Source: Halanaerobium sp046541575
GTDB taxonomy: Bacteria; Bacillota; Halanaerobiia; Halanaerobiales; Halanaerobiaceae
Reading direction: 5' to 3'
Assembly (NCBI GenBank): GCA_046541575.1
Contig: JBKHDA010000065.1
Span: 1-11,111 of the forward strand
Length of the DNA: 11,111 nucleotides
Below, piece by piece: positions 6,471-11,111 of the stretch (positions are counted from its first letter, which is position 1; every line of letters starts with the position of its first letter). The notes beneath the pieces are model-generated. The model did no database searches and was not told the DNA's origin. It was given only the letters and a program-made list of their open reading frames with translations. Position numbers and translations under genes: made by a program.

Positions 6471-7349
6471 ATGTCAGAAAAATATCGTTTAAACAAGAAT
6501 TTAGCTCAGATGTTGAAGGGTGGAGTCATTATGGATGTTACCACTGCTGAAGAAGCAAAAATTGCTGAAGAAGCTGGCGCAGTAGCCGTAATGGCCCTGG
6601 AAAAAGTACCTGCAGATATTAGAAAAGAAGGCGGTATTGCCCGCATGTCAGATCCAAAGATGATTAAAGAAATAGTAAAAACTGTTTCCATTCCAGTTAT
6701 GGCTAAGGTTAGAATCGGTCATTTTGTTGAAGCTCAGCTCCTGGAAGCACTATCTATTGACTACATAGATGAAAGTGAGGTTCTTACCCCAGCCGATGAA
6801 GCTTTTCATATTGATAAGAGAAAATTTGAGATACCATTTGTCTGCGGAGCTACCAACCTAGGTGAAGCTTTAAGAAGAATTGGCGAAGGAGCAGCTATGA
6901 TCAGAACCAAGGGAGAAGCCGGTACCGGTAATGTAGTAGAAGCGGTTCGCCATATTAGAAAAATAAACAGCCAGATGCGAGATTTAACTCAAAAAGGAAG
7001 TGAAGAATTGATGACGGCCGCAAAAAAGATACAGGCTCCTTTTAAACTTGTAGAATATGTAGCCGAACACGGAAAATTACCGGTTGTCAATTTTGCTGCC
7101 GGGGGAATCGCAACTCCTGCAGATGCTGCTTTAATGATGCAGCTGGGTTGTGATGGTATTTTTGTCGGTTCTGGAATTTTCCGCTCCGGTAATCCAGCCA
7201 AAAGAGCACGGGCAATTGTAGAAGCTACAACTCACTATCAGGATCCAGAAATCATAGCCGAAGTATCTGAAAATCTGGGTAAAGCAATGTCCGGAATTGA
7301 TGTTAATGGTCTAACTGATGCCGAAAAAATGGCTGATCGGGGCTGGTAA
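6471..7349 (+). CDS. pdxS: Pyridoxal 5'-phosphate synthase, PdxS (Pdx1) subunit
   Basis: PdxS condenses ribose 5-phosphate, glyceraldehyde 3-phosphate and ammonia to PLP in the deoxyxylulose-independent route, as a dodecameric TIM barrel fed with ammonia by PdxT. The 292-aa length is typical. Catalytic residues can be placed: D22 in GGVIMDV, K79 in VMAKVRIGHFVEAQ (the lysine that binds ribose phosphate) and K147 in IRTKGEAGTGN. The phosphate-binding segments FAAGGIATPADAALMMQLG and GIFVGSGIF are intact. ATG at 6471 is chosen because AAGGAG lies eight bases upstream and the family begins here; a GTG at 6462 is less likely. pdxT follows with one base between stop and start. Confidence 0.98.
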   Translation: MSEKYRLNKNLAQMLKGGVIMDVTTAEEAKIAEEAGAVAVMALEKVPADIRKEGGIARMSDPKMIKEIVKTVSIPVMAKVRIGHFVEAQLLEALSIDYIDESEVLTPADEAFHIDKRKFEIPFVCGATNLGEALRRIGEGAAMIRTKGEAGTGNVVEAVRHIRKINSQMRDLTQKGSEELMTAAKKIQAPFKLVEYVAEHGKLPVVNFAAGGIATPADAALMMQLGCDGIFVGSGIFRSGNPAKRARAIVEATTHYQDPEIIAEVSENLGKAMSGIDVNGLTDAEKMADRGW

Positions 7350-7350
7350 A

Positions 7351-7941
7351 ATGAAGACTACTGTAGGAGTCCTAGCCTTACAGGGAGGAGTAGCTGAACA
7401 TTTAAATCATTTAAATCAGATTAAAAACATAAAAGGAATTTCTGTTAAAAAGCCGGCACAGTTAAAAAACTGTTCCGGCCTTATTATTCCTGGTGGAGAA
7501 AGCACCACTATACGGAAATTAATCAAAAAATATGATTTTATTGATGCAATTAAAAACTTCCACCAAGAGGGTAAAACAATCTGGGGCACCTGTGCCGGTC
7601 TTATTTTGCTGGCATCAGAGGTGGAGGGGGAAAAAGAAAATGCTCAACTACTAAGACTGCTGGATATCAAAGTTAAGAGAAATGCCTTTGGCAGTCAGCT
7701 AAATAGTTTTATTGAAAAGGATATAATACCAGCTATCTCAACTGAAGCTCTGGAATTGGTATTTATTAGAGCTCCTTTAATTACAGAGGTTGGTAAAAAT
7801 ATTAGAATAATATATCAAAAGCAAAATCAGGTTGCAGCAGTGGAAAGTTCAACTGTTTTGGGAACTGCTTTTCATCCTGAACTTACAGATAGCAATGCTT
7901 TTCATCAGTATTTTGTTGATAAAATAAGAGATTTCAAATAA
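7351..7941 (+). CDS. pdxT: Pyridoxal 5'-phosphate synthase glutaminase subunit PdxT (Pdx2)
   Basis: PdxT hydrolyses glutamine and channels the ammonia into PdxS. It is a class I glutamine amidotransferase of 196 aa, the normal size. Motifs are ALQGGVAEH (9-17), IPGGESTTI (46-54), GTCAGLILL with the nucleophile C81, KRNAFGSQLNSF (109-120), VFIRAP, and FHPELT with H175 and E177 completing the triad. ATG at 7351 follows the pdxS stop by one base, with a weak GGGG upstream, so translation is probably coupled to pdxS. An in-frame upstream ATG at 7318 would overlap pdxS and is not needed. Confidence 0.97.
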   Translation: MKTTVGVLALQGGVAEHLNHLNQIKNIKGISVKKPAQLKNCSGLIIPGGESTTIRKLIKKYDFIDAIKNFHQEGKTIWGTCAGLILLASEVEGEKENAQLLRLLDIKVKRNAFGSQLNSFIEKDIIPAISTEALELVFIRAPLITEVGKNIRIIYQKQNQVAAVESSTVLGTAFHPELTDSNAFHQYFVDKIRDFK

Positions 7942-8087
7942 AAATAACCCATCTTTTAAAAATCATATCACTAACTTACAACAGTAGTTAATTAATGATA
8001 TTGTTAATTCCTGTATACATAAAATAAAAATTTTGTATAATATGCTTCCCAATTTTAACAGTTTATATTCCTGTTTTGACATTAAAA

Positions 8088-8117
8088 TTGACTTGTTTAT
8101 TGGCAATATTATATAAT
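8088..8117 (+). promoter_or_regulatory. Promoter of the PTS EIIA gene
   Basis: TTGACT (8088-8093) and a perfect TATAAT (8112-8117) lie 18 bases apart, with the ribosome site GGAAGGTG about 12 bases after the -10. The rest of the 202-bp gap after pdxT (7942-8143) shows no gene. A second TATAAT at 8036 has no clear -35. Confidence 0.7.
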
Positions 8118-8143
8118 TTAAAATAACAGGAAGGTGAATAAAA

Positions 8144-8608
8144 ATGAAAATAACTCAACTGCTGAATCAAAATTTAATTGAACTCAATCTTGAGATAGAG
8201 AATAAAGAGGATGCCTTAAAAGAAATGGTAAGCCTGCTGAGAAAAGAAGATAAAATTCAGTCACAAGATAAATTTTTAGCAAAGATTATTGAGCGTGAAA
8301 GAGAAGGAAGCACAGGTTTTGGAAGAGGAATTGCAGTTCCTCACGGTAAAAGCGAAACAGTTAATGAATTATCCCTGGCAATTGGTCGTTTAAAAGAAGG
8401 TATTGAATATCACAGTATGGACGGAAAGAAAGTAAAGTTGATTTTTATGGTGGCAGATTATCAGGGTTACTCACCTGAATATTTAAAATTAGTATCTAAA
8501 CTGGTAAACTGGTTGAGAGAAGATGATTTCAGAAAGAGTTTACTAAGTGCAGAAAACAAGAAAAAATTTATTGACCTTTTCCAAAAAAAAGAATTAGCTG
8601 CTGAATAA
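8144..8608 (+). CDS. Stand-alone PTS sugar transporter subunit IIA (fructose/mannitol/PtsN type)
   Basis: The 154-aa protein is a single PTS EIIA type-2 domain. The motif STGFGRGIAVPHGKS (56-70) contains the phosphorylated histidine H67, and the usual late segments KVKLIFMVAD and PEYLKLVSKLVNWLRED follow. EIIA accepts phosphate from HPr and passes it to an EIIB, or acts as a regulator when it has no partner (PtsN). The start is ATG with GGAAGGTG seven bases upstream. It has its own promoter and terminator, and no EIIB, EIIC, HPr or sugar gene is seen in the window. The substrate, or a purely regulatory role, cannot be decided from sequence alone. Confidence 0.93.
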   Translation: MKITQLLNQNLIELNLEIENKEDALKEMVSLLRKEDKIQSQDKFLAKIIEREREGSTGFGRGIAVPHGKSETVNELSLAIGRLKEGIEYHSMDGKKVKLIFMVADYQGYSPEYLKLVSKLVNWLREDDFRKSLLSAENKKKFIDLFQKKELAAE

Positions 8609-8680
8609 CAGCAATTTATTTTTTTAAAACTATACATCCTTATTATTTAGAATTCATTAGTTGATTATCCAGATAAAGAA

Positions 8681-8711
8681 ACGTCCTCGATTTAGACGAG
8701 GATGTTTTTTT
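8681..8711 (+). terminator. Intrinsic terminator after the PTS EIIA gene
   Basis: ACGTCCTCG (8681-8689) pairs with CGAGGATGT (8697-8705) with one G-T wobble and a seven-base loop; a run of T residues follows (8705-8711). The 72 bases between the stop codon and this stem show nothing else. Confidence 0.88.
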
Positions 8712-8758
8712 ATTTGAGCAAATATCCATGTATACTGTTATAAAAATGTTCAAAACTA

Positions 8759-8787
8759 TTCACATCTCAAATCAAATAAATTATAAT
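8759..8787 (+). promoter_or_regulatory. Promoter of the glutamate-synthase-like / P-II-like operon
   Basis: TTCACA (8759-8764) and a perfect TATAAT (8782-8787) are separated by 17 bases. A start near 8794 gives a leader of about 40 nt before the ATG at 8834. Confidence 0.65.
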
Positions 8788-8833
8788 TAAAATAGATAAA
8801 ATATTCAGAAAATTAAAATTGGGGTGTGATATA

Positions 8834-10480
8834 ATGACAAATTGGAATAAAAAGAATGATGTTCTGGGTACAGTTAATAGAGGCGATCCCTGTGAATCTG
8901 GACTCTGTACTCTCTGTCGTGCTGATTGCAAAGGGAAATGTGAAACCTGGCTTTCATCTTTAAAAGGAAAAAGCACACTTTATCCCCGGGATTTTGGTGA
9001 AATTACAGCAGGAAGTAGTAATATTTCTGCTGAAGGAGTGGGCTATCATTCTTTAAGAATTCAGGGTTATGTAAAGGGAGCAGAAGGACTACCTTCTGGA
9101 TTAACAGATAGTGCTGATGACTGTATTTTCCCAAATGTTGATCTTGAAAGTTCTTTTGGCAATAAAATTCAGACTAAAAGCAGAGTTCCAATTATGACAG
9201 GCGCTCTCGGCTCAACTTTTATTGCAGCAAAATACTGGGACTCCTTTGCAGTTGGAGCAGCTCTGGCCGGTTTTCCAATTGTCATTGGCGAAAATGTAGT
9301 TGGAGTTGATAAAGAATCGAAAATCAAAAATGGTGTAATTTCTGAAGCTCCAGAACTTGATCGCAGGATTGATATCTACCAGAAATATATGAGGGACGGA
9401 TATGGAGGAATTTTTGTTCAGCTTAACGTGGAAGATACCCGAAATGGTGTTGCTGAATATATCAGTGATAATTATGGAGATCAGGTCATAATAGAACTTA
9501 AATGGGGTCAGGGAGCTAAAGATATCGGTGGTGAAATTCAGGTAAAAAGTCTTGAATATGCAAAATTTTTAGCTGATAGAGGTTATATTCTGGATCCCGA
9601 CCCCCATAAAAAAGTTAATCAAAAGGCTTTTAAATCAGGCGCTATCGACAACTTTGCCCGCCACAGCCGATTGGGCAATACTGAAATATCTGATCAGGAA
9701 AAATTAAAAGAAAATTTTCTAGAAAAAGTTGAGTATTTGAGAAGTTTGGGATTTAAAAGAATCTCTTTAAAAACTGGTGCTTATGGTATGAAAACACTGG
9801 CTTTAGCTTTAAAACTAGCTTCGGAAGCTGAACTTGATCTGCTGACAATTGATGGTGCTGGTGGAGGAACCGGTATGAGTCCCTGGAATATGATGGAACA
9901 CTGGGGAATACCTCCTCTACAGCTGCATAACAAAGCAGTTGAATATGCTGATATTTTAAATGAAAATGGTTTTAATGTTCCCGATTTAGCTTTTGCTGGT
10001 GGTCTGGCAAGAGAGGATCATCTTTTTAAAGCTTTAGCTCTTGGTTCGCCTTATGTGAAAACTGTCTGTATGGGTCGGGCTCCGATGATTCCTGGCTTTT
10101 TAGGTTCAAATATTGAAGGAGTATTTCATCCTGAAAAACGGGAAAATTTAAATGGAAACTGGAAGCAGCTGCCAAAAACAGTTAAAGAAATCGGTGAGAA
10201 ACCGGAAAGTATTTTTGCAGGCTGGTATGATGTTGAAGAAATTGTTGGCAGTAGTGAAATGAAGAATATTCCTTATGGTGCAGTAGCACTTTATACACTT
10301 GTTAATAAACTAAGTACTGGCTTAAAACAGTTTATGGCAGGGGCAAGAAAGTTTAGCCTAAAAGAAATTGATCGTTCAGATCTCATTTCGGCTAATAGAG
10401 AAACTGAAAAAGAAATTGGGATCCCATACCTAACTGAAGCCCAGGACAGCGAAGCTAAGTCTATTCTAAAAGTAGAATAG
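8834..10480 (+). CDS. FMN-binding glutamate-synthase-like protein with N-terminal cysteine motif
   Basis: The 548-aa protein matches the FMN/synthase domain of glutamate synthase but is not a full GltB: it has no glutaminase domain. Core motifs are GQGAK (225-229), SLKTGAYGMKT (311-321), TIDGAGGGTGMSP (338-350), and AFAGGLAREDHLFKALALG (386-404), which should hold the FMN phosphate. The usual 3Fe-4S motif after this region (Cys-x5-Cys-x4-Cys in GltB) is absent; only C412 is there. Instead residues 20-36 hold five cysteines spaced C-x4-C-x2-C-x3-C-x3-C, followed by ETWLSSLKGK, which could carry an iron-sulphur cluster or a metal. ATG at 8834 has GGGGTG upstream; an in-frame TTG at 8819 would overlap that site. 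Reaction and electron donor are unknown. It forms an operon with a P-II-like gene 33 bp downstream. Confidence 0.88.
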   Translation: MTNWNKKNDVLGTVNRGDPCESGLCTLCRADCKGKCETWLSSLKGKSTLYPRDFGEITAGSSNISAEGVGYHSLRIQGYVKGAEGLPSGLTDSADDCIFPNVDLESSFGNKIQTKSRVPIMTGALGSTFIAAKYWDSFAVGAALAGFPIVIGENVVGVDKESKIKNGVISEAPELDRRIDIYQKYMRDGYGGIFVQLNVEDTRNGVAEYISDNYGDQVIIELKWGQGAKDIGGEIQVKSLEYAKFLADRGYILDPDPHKKVNQKAFKSGAIDNFARHSRLGNTEISDQEKLKENFLEKVEYLRSLGFKRISLKTGAYGMKTLALALKLASEAELDLLTIDGAGGGTGMSPWNMMEHWGIPPLQLHNKAVEYADILNENGFNVPDLAFAGGLAREDHLFKALALGSPYVKTVCMGRAPMIPGFLGSNIEGVFHPEKRENLNGNWKQLPKTVKEIGEKPESIFAGWYDVEEIVGSSEMKNIPYGAVALYTLVNKLSTGLKQFMAGARKFSLKEIDRSDLISANRETEKEIGIPYLTEAQDSEAKSILKVE

Positions 10481-10513
10481 CAGACTTTAAAACCAAAGAG
10501 GAGGGAATAAAGA

Positions 10514-10849
10514 ATGAAAAAAATTGAAACTTTTATTAGATCTGAAAAGTTAAATGACGTGATTTCAAAATTAAATTCTATGGGTCTTAAAGAATTAAAT
10601 ATTCTGGAGGTTAAAAACTTAAATACTGAATTAATTAATTCAAAAAAAATGGAAGATGCAAAAATAAAATTCACTTCTAAAACAAAGATAGAGTTTGTTG
10701 TTAATTATACTGAAGTAGATAAATTTGTAGAAGCAATTAAAAACACAGCTAAAACGGGAGAAAGTGGAGATGGTAAAATTTATGTCAGTGATATAGAAAA
10801 TTCTGTGAAAATCAGCACGGGCGAAGAAGGAGTCAAGGCAATAGCATAA
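10514..10849 (+). CDS. Divergent P-II-like nitrogen regulatory protein
   Basis: The 111-aa protein aligns end to end with GlnB/GlnK: MKKIETFIRSEKLNDV at the start, GLKELNILEVK (24-34), TKIEFVVNY (57-65), and the ATP-binding signature TGESGDGKIYV (81-91) with K88. The region matching the T-loop (35-56) is about two residues shorter and has no tyrosine or glutamine at the usual modification and ligand sites. Two arginines that hold the ATP phosphates (R101 and R103 of GlnB) are replaced by K99 and S101. It may therefore bind nucleotide differently and cannot be uridylylated at the classical tyrosine. ATG has GAGGAGGG seven bases upstream. Being cotranscribed with the glutamate-synthase-like gene suggests that protein as partner (inference). 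Confidence 0.87.
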   Translation: MKKIETFIRSEKLNDVISKLNSMGLKELNILEVKNLNTELINSKKMEDAKIKFTSKTKIEFVVNYTEVDKFVEAIKNTAKTGESGDGKIYVSDIENSVKISTGEEGVKAIA

Positions 10850-10893
10850 AATTATTATTAATACCAGATAATAATCTGTGCTTTTCTCACAGC

Positions 10894-10926
10894 AAAAACC
10901 CTGCTGGATATTCAGCAGGGTTTTTT
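10894..10926. terminator. Bidirectional terminator between the P-II-like gene and ackA
   Basis: AAAAACCCTGCTG (10894-10906) pairs with CAGCAGGG plus T residues (10913-10926) around the loop GATATT. T-runs lie after the stem on the plus strand and, as the A-run, on the minus strand, so it can end both convergent transcripts. The 41 bases before it hold no gene. Confidence 0.9.
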
Positions 10927-10983
10927 ATGTAAATATCTCTTTAATTATTAAATCTGGTTTTTAATAATTTAATTTTTATATTC

Positions 10984-11111
10984 TTAATTGCTGACAAGCT
11001 CTAATGTATCTCTGGCAATAACTAATTCCTCATTGGTAGGAATAACCACTGCTTTAACTTTAGAATCATCTGTGGAAATAAATACTTCTTTACCACGGGA
11101 GTCATTGGCTT
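10984..11111 (-). CDS. ackA: Acetate kinase, C-terminal 41 residues (5' end off the window)
   Basis: Acetate kinase converts acetyl phosphate and ADP to acetate and ATP, a main energy step in fermenters. The minus strand reads ANDSRGKEVFISTDDSKV, continues VKAVVIPTNEELVIARDT and ends LELVSN before a TAA stop. The VIPTNEEL-IARDT block is the well-known C-terminal end of AckA. The rest of the gene lies to the right of the window. It converges on the P-II-like operon and shares its terminator. Confidence 0.93.
   Translation of the reverse strand, partial: ANDSRGKEVFISTDDSKVKAVVIPTNEELVIARDTLELVSN

Noticed and set aside
7942..7998. Possible terminator after pdxT (atatca ... tgatat with an inner taact/agtta stem)
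   Set aside because: The stem is short and interrupted and no T-run follows, so it is too weak to call.
10291..10674. 127-aa minus-strand open frame across the glutamate-synthase-like and P-II-like genes
   Set aside because: Antisense to two well-supported genes, phenylalanine- and serine-rich in the way of shadow frames.
10943..10969. AT-only inverted repeat (aattattaaa / tttaataatt) next to ackA
   Set aside because: Such repeats are common by chance in AT-rich gaps and the strong terminator beside it already explains transcript ends.

Overview
The window looks like part of a low-GC, anaerobic Bacillota chromosome. The best guess is a halophilic fermenter of the Halanaerobium type. This is inferred from AT-rich intergenic DNA, strong AGGAGG-like ribosome sites, TTG starts, consensus TTGACA/TATAAT promoters, a purine-operon leader of Bacillota type and an acetate kinase gene; nothing seen fixes the genus. 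There is no sign of phage, transposase, CRISPR, rRNA or tRNA.

Region 1 (1-4101, minus strand) is a purine biosynthesis operon read from right to left: promoter, long leader, purD, purK, purE, purB (cut by the left edge). The leader is the most striking element. A guanine-class purine riboswitch aptamer abuts a ykkC-type aptamer of the PRPP class. The 3' part of the second aptamer is also the 5' arm of a strong intrinsic terminator. Two ligands, the precursor PRPP and the end product guanine, therefore appear to share one expression platform. A 36-bp near-perfect palindrome of unknown role lies between the terminator and purD.

Region 2 (4208-7941) starts with a monocistronic PEBP/YbhB-family gene with its own promoter and terminator. 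Next is a vitamin B6 locus: a MocR/PdxR-type regulator (minus strand) divergent from pdxS-pdxT (plus strand), the PLP synthase pair. The intergenic region between them carries five TTGTA direct repeats, four of them in a 21-bp register, overlapping both likely promoters. These are good candidate operators.

Region 3 (8068-8711) is a single-gene unit for a stand-alone PTS EIIA (fructose/mannitol/PtsN type) with promoter and terminator.

Region 4 (8759-10926) is a two-gene operon. It encodes an FMN-dependent glutamate-synthase-like protein with an N-terminal five-cysteine motif, then a divergent P-II-like signalling protein that has lost the T-loop tyrosine and two ATP-site arginines. This pair is the least understood part of the window. 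A bidirectional terminator separates it from the convergent 3' end of acetate kinase (ackA), which runs off the right edge.

The common theme is nucleotide, cofactor and nitrogen metabolism. PdxST and PurD/PurB belong to glutamine- or aspartate-dependent nitrogen pathways, and the P-II-like protein may report on nitrogen or energy status.
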